NCBI GenBank assembly: GCA_947373185.1
Contig: CANBWP010000018.1
Location: 1-52,678, forward strand
DNA length: 52,678 bases
Direction: 5' to 3'
Origin: Comamonadaceae bacterium
Lineage (GTDB): Bacteria > Pseudomonadota > Gammaproteobacteria > Burkholderiales > Burkholderiaceae_C
The notes beneath the pieces are model-generated. The model did no database searches. It was not told the origin of the DNA and was given only the letters and a program-made list of their open reading frames with translations. The translations under genes were made by a program, and so were the position numbers. Shown piece after piece: positions 1 to 8,958 of the stretch. Position 1 is the first letter of the stretch. Every line of letters starts with the position of its first letter.

Positions 1-1397
<1,397 letters not shown>

Positions 1398-1401
<4 letters not shown>

Positions 1402-1883
1402 GTCTGTTGCAGGTCAAACGCGTTGACTACCTGAATGCGCAAGATGCGCAGGCATTGGTCTTGTTGCTCGACGCTTACGCCCAAGATCCCATGGGCGGTG
1501 GCGAGGCCCTCAAGCCTGAAGCCTCAGTGCGACTGTGCCATGACTTGTCTCAAATTGCGGGTGCAATCAGCTTCATAGCTTGGTTAGACCAAAAACCCAT
1601 TGGCCTGATCAATTGCTTTGAAGGCTATTCCACCTTCAAGGCCAAGCCCTTGCTGAATGTGCACGACATTGCTGTCTTGGCCGATCACCGTGGCCAGGGG
1701 GTTGGCCAAGCCCTGCTCCAAGCCGCTGAAGCCCATGCCCTTTCGCGTGGCTGCTGCAAGCTCACTTTAGAGGTGCTGAGCGGCAATGCACCCGCCATGG
1801 CCAGCTACAAACGCTTTGGTTTTGCCCAGTACGAACTCGATCCAGCCGCCGGCCAAGCGCAATTCATGCAAAAGTGGCTGTAA
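1398..1883 (+). CDS. GNAT family N-acetyltransferase
   Basis: A 161-residue single-domain GCN5-related acetyltransferase, predicted to transfer an acetyl group from acetyl-CoA to an amine. The acetyl-CoA pyrophosphate-binding motif is clear ([12 protein letters not shown], about residues 97-107). A C-terminal segment with [13 protein letters not shown] is the usual motif B region that closes the fold. The ATG overlaps the gcvP stop by four bases, which fixes the start and implies coupled translation. The substrate cannot be read from the sequence; association with gcvP may only reflect shared transcription. The radical SAM gene follows after 13 bases. Confidence 0.85.
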
Positions 1884-1896
1884 AGTCACGGGTTCC

Positions 1897-3849
1897 ATGA
1901 ACCCAAGTTCCTTTCGCGTCTTAAGCGTCATCCCCCCGATGACGCAACTCAACACACCCTACCCGTCGACGGCCTACCTGACGGGCTTTTTGCGTTCGCG
2001 CGGGGTGGCGGCTGTTCAAGAAGATCTGGCATTGAAACTTGTCTTGAGTTTGTTCACAGCCCAAGGCTTGGCGGACGTCAAAGCACGCGCACTTGAATGG
2101 CCTGAGGCAGAGCGCAGCGCCAGCGTGAATTTTTTCTTAGATTTCTTTGAACGCTACGTTCACACGATTGAGCCCACCATCGCTTTTTTGCAAGGCAAAG
2201 ACAGCACCCTCAGCCACCGCATTGCGGGCCGTGGATTTTTGCCTGAAGGGCCAAGATTCACAGCGCTTGATGCCTATGACGACAGCGAATCTGGCGATCC
2301 ATTGTCTTGGGCCTTTGGCGCCTTGGGACAGCAAGACCGTGCGCGGCATTTGGCCACTTTGTACTTGAACGATTTGGCCGATGTGCTGCGCGATGCCGTC
2401 GACAGCCGATTTGAATTCGTGCGCTATGGCGAGTCCTTGGCCGGTAGCCAAGCGACCTTTGAGCCCTTGGCCCAAGCCCTGGCAGCGCCATTGACCTTGA
2501 TGGACGAGAAGCTCCAAGCACTCACGCTTGAAGTGATTGAAAAACACCAGCCCAGTTTGGTGCTGCTGTCTGTGCCCTTCCCTGGCGCCGTGTATGCCGC
2601 GTTCAGAATTGCGCAGTGCATCAAGCAGCATCACCCGCACATTCACATTGCACTGGGCGGTGGTTTTGTCAACACCGAACTGCGCGAACTGACTGAATCT
2701 CGCGTGTTTGACTTCGTCGACTTTGTGACCCTAGATTCTGGCGAGCGTCCTTTGTTGGCCTTGCTCGAACACTTGCAAGGTCAACGTGCTGCCGCACGTT
2801 TGGTCCGAACCTTTGTTCGCAAACCAGACACCGGCACCGTTCAATTGATGAACTGGTCAGAGCCCGACGTGCCCTTCGAAGAAGTAGGCACCGCCACGTG
2901 GGATGGTCTGCCCTTGAACAACTACTTGTCTTTGCTGGACATGCTCAACCCGATGCACCGGTTGTGGAGCGACGGTCGTTGGAACAAGCTCACCGTGGCG
3001 CATGGTTGCTATTGGAAAAAATGCAGCTTCTGCGATGTCAGTCTCGACTACATCTCTCGCTACGAAACAGCCTCTGCCGAGTTGCTCGTCGATCGCATTG
3101 AACAAATTGTGAAAGAGACTGGGCAAACCGGATTTCACTTTGTCGATGAAGCGGCGCCGCCCAAAGCCCTGAAAGCTTTGGCCGAAGAACTTCTTCGCAG
3201 GCAGGTGCACATTTCTTGGTGGGGCAACATCCGCTTTGAAAAAACCTTTACGCCTGAATTGGCAGAACTGCTGGCTGAAAGTGGCTGCATTGCCATGTCA
3301 GGGGGCCTGGAAGTGGCGTCTGACCGCTTGCTCAAGCTGATGAAAAAAGGTGTGTCGGTCGAACAAGTGGCGCAGGTCACCAAAGGCTTTTCTGATGCCG
3401 GCATCTTGGTGCACGCCTACCTGATGTATGGCTTTCCGACACAAACGGTGCAGGACACGGTCGATGCGTTGGAGTATGTGCGTCAACTCTTTGAGAACGG
3501 CTGCATTCAAAGCGGCTTCTTTCACCGCTTTGCCTGCACCGTTCACTCGCCGGTTGGTTTGAACCCACAAGAATATGGCATTGAATTGATTCCCTTGCCA
3601 AAGGTCACTTTTGGCAAAAACGACATCGACTTCATCGACCCCACTGGCGTCGAGCACGATCTGTTGGGACTGGGCTTGAAAAAGGCCATCTACAACTTCA
3701 TGCATGGCATTGGCCTTGAAGAAGATGTGCGAACTTGGTTTCAAGATGCACTCATTGAACAGGCTGGTGGTGGCAGCCCTGCTTTTAAAATTCCCAAGAG
3801 CAGCGTCAAACGCCATCAAATTTCGCAAGCACTTCAACGTGAAGGGTGA
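1897..3849 (+). CDS. B12-binding-domain-type radical SAM protein with CX4CX2C motif
   Basis: A 650-residue protein with the layout of cobalamin-dependent radical SAM enzymes. The N-terminal third (to about residue 290) resembles a B12-binding fold: the PYPSTAYLTGFLRSRG segment, then a LVLLSVPFPG strand and an ALGGGFVN strand near residue 253, as in the COG1032 group. No DxHxxG cobalamin-ligand motif is seen, so base-off binding without His ligation, or loss of cobalamin, is possible. The radical SAM core follows: AHGCYWKKCSFCD puts cysteines at 371, 376 and 379, a CX4CX2C spacing instead of the usual CX3CX2C. The later segment MSGGLEVASDRLLKLMKKGV fits the SAM-binding part of the barrel. The ATG at 1897 is chosen because the reading frame upstream runs inside the GNAT gene. 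The reaction is unknown. A YciI-like gene and a photolyase-family gene follow closely. Confidence 0.82.
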   Translation: MNPSSFRVLSVIPPMTQLNTPYPSTAYLTGFLRSRGVAAVQEDLALKLVLSLFTAQGLADVKARALEWPEAERSASVNFFLDFFERYVHTIEPTIAFLQGKDSTLSHRIAGRGFLPEGPRFTALDAYDDSESGDPLSWAFGALGQQDRARHLATLYLNDLADVLRDAVDSRFEFVRYGESLAGSQATFEPLAQALAAPLTLMDEKLQALTLEVIEKHQPSLVLLSVPFPGAVYAAFRIAQCIKQHHPHIHIALGGGFVNTELRELTESRVFDFVDFVTLDSGERPLLALLEHLQGQRAAARLVRTFVRKPDTGTVQLMNWSEPDVPFEEVGTATWDGLPLNNYLSLLDMLNPMHRLWSDGRWNKLTVAHGCYWKKCSFCDVSLDYISRYETASAELLVDRIEQIVKETGQTGFHFVDEAAPPKALKALAEELLRRQVHISWWGNIRFEKTFTPELAELLAESGCIAMSGGLEVASDRLLKLMKKGVSVEQVAQVTKGFSDAGILVHAYLMYGFPTQTVQDTVDALEYVRQLFENGCIQSGFFHRFACTVHSPVGLNPQEYGIELIPLPKVTFGKNDIDFIDPTGVEHDLLGLGLKKAIYNFMHGIGLEEDVRTWFQDALIEQAGGGSPAFKIPKSSVKRHQISQALQREG

Positions 3850-3855
3850 TCCATC

Positions 3856-4191
3856 GTGCTGAAAAAATTCATCATCTTTGTCATCGACGACATGTCCGGC
3901 TCGGGCACGCCTGAAGAGATGAAGGCCATTGATGCCTTCAACGAGGGTTTGCGCGCCAAAGGCCAATGGATTTTTGCGGGTGGCTTAGCGGCCCCCATTC
4001 ATGGCAACGTGATTGACAACCGAGATGGCGCCAAGCTGGCAACAGGAAAGCCCTTGTTTGACACCCCTGAGAACTACAGCGGGTTTTGGTTGATACAGGC
4101 CGACAACTTGGTCACGGCTGAAAAGCTCGCATTTGACGGCTCCAAGGCTTGCCATCGCCGCGTCGAATTGAGGCCCTTGCTGGGTGCTTAA
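3856..4191 (+). CDS. YciI/YCII-related family protein
   Basis: A 111-residue protein of the YCII-related (DGPF-like) dimeric alpha+beta barrel family. Family features are a short N-terminal beta strand (KKFIIFVID), an acidic helix (SGTPEEMKAIDAFNEGLRAKG), a G-rich turn (FAGGLAAP) and a strand-helix FWLIQADNLVTAEKLA segment. Family members have been linked to small-molecule lyase or hydrolase chemistry and to sigma-factor neighbourhoods, but no catalytic assignment can be made here. The start is GTG, six bases after the radical SAM stop; no ATG lies upstream in frame before that stop. The tight spacing suggests it shares a transcript with the radical SAM gene. Confidence 0.8.
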   Translation: MLKKFIIFVIDDMSGSGTPEEMKAIDAFNEGLRAKGQWIFAGGLAAPIHGNVIDNRDGAKLATGKPLFDTPENYSGFWLIQADNLVTAEKLAFDGSKACHRRVELRPLLGA

Positions 4192-4204
4192 GCCTTGGGT
4201 CCAG

Positions 4205-5554
4205 ATGCCACACAACACAAAGTCAGCCGGGGTTATTTTTTGGTTCAGAAATGACTTGCGACTGCACGATCAGTCTGCACTGCGTCACGCCATCGAATTG
4301 GCCACCCAACTTCAAACTTGGCTGCTGCCTGTTTATGTCCATGACAGCTCGCTGAATGCGCTGACGCCATGGGGCTTTGCCCGTGCAGGATTGAATCGAA
4401 TGGCATGGCAACAAAGTGCTGTCGACGATTTAGCGGCTCAGGTCAAAGCCTTGGGCAGTCAATTGTTTCAATTTAAAGGCCAGCCCGCTGAGATTCTGAT
4501 CAGCTTGAGCCAGGCCTTGGGACAAGCACGCGTCGTTTGTGAAGACATTGCAGCCCCGTTTGAACAAGCGCAAATCCAGGCATTGCAACAATCTGGCGTT
4601 CAAGTTCAGACCCTTTGGCAATCAAGCTTGATGGCCATCGAAGATTTGCCACACCCGCCGGCTCAGTTGCCTGATCAATTCACAGCGTTTCGACGCCTCG
4701 TTGAAAGACCCCGTTTCAAAGTACCGCAGCAGATCGCGTGCATTCAATCGCTGCCCGAACTTCCCGCCCTCCAGACTTGGCACGAACGGGGCCTTGTCCC
4801 GTTCGTGCCTGCGCGAAACCCTGCGCCAGCCGCCAACGACGCACGGGCCTTGTTCATGCAGGGACAAACGCCTTGCCTCGGTGGTGAGCGCGAAGCCTTG
4901 AAGCACCTTCAAAATTATGTCGACCGATCGCTGCCTAGCACCTACAAAATCACTCGCAATGGCTTGCAAGGCATGGACTATTCGACCAAGTGGTCACCTT
5001 GGTTGGCGACGGGGGCACTCTCTGCGAGAACAGCATGGCACGCGATTCAATCTTATGAAGCCGTACAGGGTGCGAACGACAGCACCTACTGGATCGGCTT
5101 TGAACTTTTGTGGCGAGACCACTTTCGTTGGCTGCATCTGAAACATGGCGCCAAACTGTACGGGTCCAGCGGATTGCGGCCACCCCAGACCCACTCTGAG
5201 CATGATGAAAAAAAATTCTCGGCATGGTGCACGGCTCAAACCGGTCAGCGCTTCATCGATGCAGGCATGCGCGAACTCATCACCACAGGCTACACATCCA
5301 ACCGAATGCGGCAAAATCTGGCAAGCTATTTGATTCACGACCTCGGGTGCGACTGGCGTGCAGGCGCAGCATGGTTCGAATCACAACTGATTGATTACGA
5401 CGTCTACAGCAATCAGGGCAATTGGCTTTACCTCAGCGGCCAAGGCACCGACCCACGGGGCAGCAGACGTTTCAATCCGGAAAAACAAGCCAAGGACTAC
5501 GACGCCGAGGGTCGCTATCAAAGTTTGTGGTCTGCACTGACTGCCGGTGAGTGA
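4205..5554 (+). CDS. Cryptochrome-DASH / photolyase family flavoprotein
   Basis: A 449-residue member of the cryptochrome/photolyase family, best matching the DASH subgroup, which carries FAD and repairs UV-damaged, mainly single-stranded DNA or senses blue light. Seen in sequence: the N-terminal VIFWFRNDLRLHDQ strand of the antenna domain, a SLPSTYKITRNG segment and DYSTKWSPWLATGALSAR of the FAD domain, the FELLWRDHFRWL helix, and the C-terminal block YDVYSNQGNWLYLSGQG followed by FNPEKQAKDYD, which is diagnostic for DASH proteins. ATG 4205 is preferred over GTG 4184 because homologues begin just before the first beta strand and GTG 4184 overlaps the YciI gene. It is the last gene of the plus-strand cluster; its 3' end overlaps the small minus-strand gene by 37 bases. 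Confidence 0.92.
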   Translation: MPHNTKSAGVIFWFRNDLRLHDQSALRHAIELATQLQTWLLPVYVHDSSLNALTPWGFARAGLNRMAWQQSAVDDLAAQVKALGSQLFQFKGQPAEILISLSQALGQARVVCEDIAAPFEQAQIQALQQSGVQVQTLWQSSLMAIEDLPHPPAQLPDQFTAFRRLVERPRFKVPQQIACIQSLPELPALQTWHERGLVPFVPARNPAPAANDARALFMQGQTPCLGGEREALKHLQNYVDRSLPSTYKITRNGLQGMDYSTKWSPWLATGALSARTAWHAIQSYEAVQGANDSTYWIGFELLWRDHFRWLHLKHGAKLYGSSGLRPPQTHSEHDEKKFSAWCTAQTGQRFIDAGMRELITTGYTSNRMRQNLASYLIHDLGCDWRAGAAWFESQLIDYDVYSNQGNWLYLSGQGTDPRGSRRFNPEKQAKDYDAEGRYQSLWSALTAGE

Positions 5555-5697
5555 CTGGACAGAGGTTCTGGCGCTGGGCCCAGATTCAGCATGGGCATGG
5601 CCATTTTGGTGCCATCCCATTGCTGCCCACACCAGCATCGCCCCTCAGGGTCAATGATGCAGGTTCCGGTACCACAGCATCTTGGATCTTCATTCAT
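5518..5697 (-). CDS. Small cysteine-rich protein, 59 aa, unknown function
   Basis: A short gene with a strong ribosome-binding site: AAGGAG lies eight bases before the ATG at 5697. The product starts MNEDPRCCGTGTCII and continues with GRCWCGQQWDG; cysteines are at positions 7, 8, 13, 21 and 23. The arrangement CC-x4-C-x7-C-x-C is compact enough to bind a metal or form disulfides. I recognise similar DPRCCGTGTC mini-proteins from other proteobacteria but know no assigned function. The second half (from about residue 33) is low in cysteine and poorly structured. Its 3' end overlaps the cryptochrome-DASH gene by 37 bases in convergent orientation. It lies 40 bases downstream of the SDR stop on the same strand, so it could share the SDR/DCC/FrnE transcript. 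Confidence 0.7.
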   Translation of the reverse strand: MNEDPRCCGTGTCIIDPEGRCWCGQQWDGTKMAMPMLNLGPAPEPLSSHSPAVSADHKL

Positions 5698-5737
5698 TCT
5701 GATCGCTCCTTGCTTTCTGGTTGGGTCATAGGGGGTG

Positions 5738-6442
5738 TCACCATGAAATGACTTGGCCGGCATGGTCGACAAACTGGGCGCGGCCTGTGGGCTTCAAGCG
5801 CGACAAGACTCGCATCAATTTTGACACCGACTCTGGCGCCGCCATGGCGTCCTTGGCAGCCACAAATGACGCTGACAATGGAGACTGCACTGTACCCGGC
5901 TGCAAAGCCGCCAAAACCGCCAGCGGCTTTTTTCGAGCGGTTTCAATGGCTGCGGTTTGAAGCAACATGTTGCGAGCAGCCTTGGCTGCACGATAGCTGT
6001 ACCAACCGCCTTTGTGGTTGTCCTCGATGCTGCCCACTCGCGCAGACAAAGTGGCATACCAAGCCGCTTCTTGGGAAGTCAACAAAGGCAAAAAATGCTT
6101 CATCAGCAAGGCGGGCCCTACGGCATTCACTTCAAATTGGCGCATGAGTTGTGCGGCATTCAAAGCCTCTAAACGCTTTTCAGGGCCCTGGCCATCGATG
6201 GTCAATGCGCCGGTTGCATCAATGATCCATTTGAACTCACAAAGCCCATAGGGACCCGAGGGATCGCGCAAGACCGACGCACACTGCGCCATGCTGTCTT
6301 CGTTTTCCAATTGAAATCGCAAATCGCCTTGACGCGACAAGCCAAGCGCCAGCTCGCACGCAGGATCACTTTGAAAATGCTGGAGAAAGGCAGCGCCCAC
6401 GGTGCCGCTGGCGCCTAAGACCAAGGCTTGATAGCCACTCAT
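5738..6442 (-). CDS. Short-chain dehydrogenase/reductase, C-factor-like
   Basis: A 234-residue SDR with an N-terminal Rossmann motif (LVLGASGTVGAAF), a structural NAVGPALLMKH segment, and a catalytic region with ATLSARVG followed by YSYRAAKAARN (the YxxxK pair). Length and motif style resemble CsgA/C-factor-type SDRs. It probably uses NAD(P)H on an unknown carbonyl substrate in the cytoplasm. ATG 6442 overlaps the stop of the DCC-family gene upstream by four bases; longer reading upstream would run into that gene. It is the third gene of a FrnE-DCC-SDR minus-strand cluster that converges on cryptochrome-DASH. SDR and DCC genes are often seen near photolyase genes, but a shared light or oxidative-stress role here is an inference. 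Confidence 0.85.
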   Translation of the reverse strand: MSGYQALVLGASGTVGAAFLQHFQSDPACELALGLSRQGDLRFQLENEDSMAQCASVLRDPSGPYGLCEFKWIIDATGALTIDGQGPEKRLEALNAAQLMRQFEVNAVGPALLMKHFLPLLTSQEAAWYATLSARVGSIEDNHKGGWYSYRAAKAARNMLLQTAAIETARKKPLAVLAALQPGTVQSPLSASFVAAKDAMAAPESVSKLMRVLSRLKPTGRAQFVDHAGQVISW

Positions 6443-6828
6443 GAATGTCTCGCATCCCACTTCAGCAAATACTTTTGCACCGAGGGCCGTATGGGCAAAA
6501 ACATCTTGTAACCCACATGGATGGCCCAACTGAAGGGCCGCACGGAAAATACCCGACCAGCCCAACGCCAGCCTCGCAACTCAAGCCACAGGCGTGCGAA
6601 TGCAGCGCCCCCCTCAAACAGTTGGCCTTGCGCATCGCGAACGTGAAAATACGCCATGGCTCGTTGGCAACTCAGACCTTCACCCAAACTCGCATCATCG
6701 TTGGCCTGAAAATTCAAACTGACGTCATGCCACACCAGCTCAGTTGCATCGGGGTTGCTTTTGTAAAAAGCAATTTCACGTCTGCACAAGGGGCAGCTGC
6801 CATCGTAGTAAACCGTGAGCGGTGTCAT
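6439..6828 (-). CDS. DCC-family thiol-disulfide oxidoreductase-like protein (DUF393)
   Basis: A 129-residue DCC family protein (PF04134). The signature is the N-terminal YYDGSCPLCRREIAFY, with a CxxC redox pair at Cys12 and Cys15 following a thioredoxin-like first strand. The WHDVSLN segment and the central AMAYFHVRDAQGQLFEG block (mentioned in parts) are also typical. The family is predicted to catalyse thiol-disulfide exchange, although direct biochemical proof is scarce. Its start is three bases after the stop of the FrnE-like gene, and its stop overlaps the SDR start by four bases, so the three genes are very probably one operon. Confidence 0.88.
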   Translation of the reverse strand: MTPLTVYYDGSCPLCRREIAFYKSNPDATELVWHDVSLNFQANDDASLGEGLSCQRAMAYFHVRDAQGQLFEGGAAFARLWLELRGWRWAGRVFSVRPFSWAIHVGYKMFLPIRPSVQKYLLKWDARHS

Positions 6829-6831
6829 GCG

Positions 6832-7491
6832 TCAGACTTCACCGGCCGCAATTCGGCGCAGTGCTTGTTCAAACACCGCCGCAGGCTGCCCACCTGAAAT
6901 CAAGTGTTTGTCATTGATGATGACAGCGGGTACTGAATGAATGCCAGCCTGCTGGTAAAAGTGTTCGACTTGACGCACCTCTTGGGCGTACGTGTCAGAC
7001 GCCAAAATGCTTTGGGCTTGTGCAACATCCAAGCCCACAGAAGCCACGACCGCCAACAACACTGCATCGGACTCGACCGCTTCGGCACGGCCCTGGTAGG
7101 CCTCTAACAGAGCACGCTTCAAAGCATGCTGACTGCCTTCGGGCCCGCTCACCCCAGCCCAATGCAACAAGCGATGCGCATTGAAGGTGTTGTAAACGCG
7201 GCCACGGCCGCCTGGATTGAACTTGAAGCCCACCTCTTCTCCGCGTGCCGCAATGTTGGCTCGAATTTGCGCTTGTTGCTCGGCCGTGGAGCCGTATTTT
7301 TCCGTCAAGTGCTCGCCCAAATCCTGACCGCCAGGTCCCATGTTCGGGTTCAATTCGAACGGCTGAAAATGCAGCTCGGCCTTGACTTCAGCTTGAAGTT
7401 GGCCCAAGGCTTGTTCCAGCGCACCCAAACCCACTGCACACCAAGGGCAGGCAATGTCGGAGACGAAATCAATTTTCAAATGAGTGGCCAT
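6832..7491 (-). CDS. FrnE-like DsbA-family oxidoreductase
   Basis: A 219-residue cytoplasmic DsbA-fold protein of the FrnE / 2-hydroxychromene-2-carboxylate isomerase-like group. The N-terminus IDFVSDIACPWCAVG carries the CPWC active site at Cys15-Cys18, and no signal peptide precedes it. The conserved FELNPNM, FNAHRLLHW and GIHSVPAVIINDKHLISGGQP blocks match the family, including the cis-proline region (VPAV). FrnE proteins act in disulfide isomerisation and oxidative-stress tolerance. ATG 7491 is chosen because the upstream reading frame lies in the leader. It is the first gene of the minus-strand cluster and diverges from aroQ across 119 bases, which should hold both promoters. Confidence 0.88.
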   Translation of the reverse strand: MATHLKIDFVSDIACPWCAVGLGALEQALGQLQAEVKAELHFQPFELNPNMGPGGQDLGEHLTEKYGSTAEQQAQIRANIAARGEEVGFKFNPGGRGRVYNTFNAHRLLHWAGVSGPEGSQHALKRALLEAYQGRAEAVESDAVLLAVVASVGLDVAQAQSILASDTYAQEVRQVEHFYQQAGIHSVPAVIINDKHLISGGQPAAVFEQALRRIAAGEV

Positions 7492-7610
7492 GGCAAAAGA
7501 TTTTGAAAGAAAAACCAGATATTGCCTCAAATATTGGAAAATCGGGCTTTGGGGTGCAGATTCCATGTTTTCACAAGGGATCTTTGTCTGCCCTGCTTCA
7601 GAGGAAGATC

Positions 7611-8054
7611 ATGAAAATTTTGTGTTTGAACGGCATCAACTTGAACATGTTTGGCAAGCGCGACCCCGCCCAATACGGCACCCTCACCTTGGCTGAAATC
7701 GATGCCCAAGTGAAGCAACTTGGCCAAACATTGGGCGCCGATGTGGAATGCTTTCAAACCAACTTCGAAGGCGCGATGGCAGAGAAAATTCACCAAGCGC
7801 ATGCAGATGGTGTGCATGCCGTCATGATCAATGCCGGCGCTTGGACCCATTACAGCTATGGCATTCGAGATGCACTGGCCATTTTGAAGTGCCCCATCAT
7901 TGAAGTGCACATGTCCAACATCCATGCGCGCGAAACTTTCAGACACCATTCGGTCATTGGCGAAATCGCCAAGGGCCAAATCGCAGGTTTTGGCGTCGAC
8001 AGTTATTTGTTGGGTTTGCGTGCGGCGGTGTCAGCCATTCAAGCCAAGGCCTAA
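7611..8054 (+). CDS. aroQ: 3-Dehydroquinate dehydratase, type II
   Basis: A 147-residue type II dehydroquinase that removes water from 3-dehydroquinate to give 3-dehydroshikimate in the shikimate pathway. Active-site blocks are visible: NLNMFGKRDPAQYG with the catalytic Arg/Tyr, INAGAWTHYS with Asn and His, EVHMSNIHARE with the second His, and FRHHS with the substrate-binding Arg. Some positions differ from the commonest form (LNGINLN rather than LNGPNLN, INAGAWTH rather than NPGAYTH), so it is a divergent subgroup, but the key residues remain. A GAGGAAG ribosome-binding site precedes the ATG. It is monocistronic and converges with an alpha/beta hydrolase gene with a four-base overlap. aroC lies in a separate minus-strand cluster about 2 kb away. 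Confidence 0.94.
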   Translation: MKILCLNGINLNMFGKRDPAQYGTLTLAEIDAQVKQLGQTLGADVECFQTNFEGAMAEKIHQAHADGVHAVMINAGAWTHYSYGIRDALAILKCPIIEVHMSNIHARETFRHHSVIGEIAKGQIAGFGVDSYLLGLRAAVSAIQAKA

Positions 8055-8935
8055 GCGCTGCCTTTGAGCGCGCATTTCAAGGCGCGCTCAAACTCGGTGG
8101 GGCTTTCATACTGCACCCAATGCCCCATGCCGGGCACCAACTGACAAGAGGCCAGTGTGGGCGTGACTTGCTTGAACATGGCCAAAACCTCGGGCAATCT
8201 GTCCAAATAAAACGCATCGTGCTCGCCGTAAATCACGTGCACAGGGCACTCGATGCGAGGCATTGCGTCGACCAATATGGGGGTCGATGCCAAACGCCTT
8301 CGCGTCATGCGATCGCGCACCACATTGAGGACATGCAAGCGCATGGCCACTTCGTCCAGATGCGCCGCGTCACGTAACATCAAGCCCAACAAATTGTGAC
8401 GGTGCGCTTGCGCTTGCAAAGCCGGTGTTGGCAAATGACGCCAACCCTTCAAAGGAATTCGATGGGGCGAGGCCATGCCAAAACCAGGTGCGCCCACCAT
8501 CACCAAGCACTGTGCATCTTGGGGATAGGCGGCCAACCACAAAGCAGCCGTCATACCGCCAAATGAAAAACCCATGAAGGTGTTGTTGTCGTGACGGCGC
8601 ATCAGTTGCCAGGCTGCATGCAAAGGCTCAACCAGCGCATCGGCATCGCCGCCATGAAGCGGTGCAGCCGAATCGCCAAAGCCTGGCAAATCAATGGCCA
8701 ACACACGATAACCATCGTTCAGCAAACTCACAATGTTGCGAAGCCAATGCGTCCAACTGCCACTGCCGCCGTGCAACAAAACCATCGTGGGCGCGGCCTC
8801 ACTTCCCCAAGCGTGCCAAATCATGCCGCCAGGCAACTCGCATCGCTGCCCCCTGCTCAAGATTTGCGCAACATCCGGTGACAACAGCCCCAAAAGTTGG
8901 GCGTCGATGTGGATCGTTTGGGTTCTCAGTGTCAT
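8051..8935 (-). CDS. Alpha/beta hydrolase
   Basis: A 294-residue alpha/beta-hydrolase-fold protein. The oxyanion motif LLHGGSGSWTHW (near residue 54), the nucleophile elbow MGFSFGG with Ser124, a late acid in YGEHDAFYL and the histidine in PGMGHWVQYE form a complete catalytic triad set. It is probably an esterase or C-C bond hydrolase; the substrate is not evident. ATG 8935 is preferred, with GTG 8941 as an alternative six bases upstream. It is the last gene of the CBS-aroC-MFS-hydrolase minus-strand run, 23 bases after the transporter stop, and could process a compound taken up by that transporter (inference). Its stop overlaps that of aroQ. Confidence 0.88.
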   Translation of the reverse strand: MTLRTQTIHIDAQLLGLLSPDVAQILSRGQRCELPGGMIWHAWGSEAAPTMVLLHGGSGSWTHWLRNIVSLLNDGYRVLAIDLPGFGDSAAPLHGGDADALVEPLHAAWQLMRRHDNNTFMGFSFGGMTAALWLAAYPQDAQCLVMVGAPGFGMASPHRIPLKGWRHLPTPALQAQAHRHNLLGLMLRDAAHLDEVAMRLHVLNVVRDRMTRRRLASTPILVDAMPRIECPVHVIYGEHDAFYLDRLPEVLAMFKQVTPTLASCQLVPGMGHWVQYESPTEFERALKCALKGSA

Positions 8936-8958
8936 GTTCAACGCAAGAGTTTCAAGCT

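Noticed and set aside
4184..4204. Upstream GTG start for cryptochrome-DASH
   Set aside because: It overlaps the YciI coding end and adds seven residues not expected before the first beta strand; ATG 4205 fits the family better.
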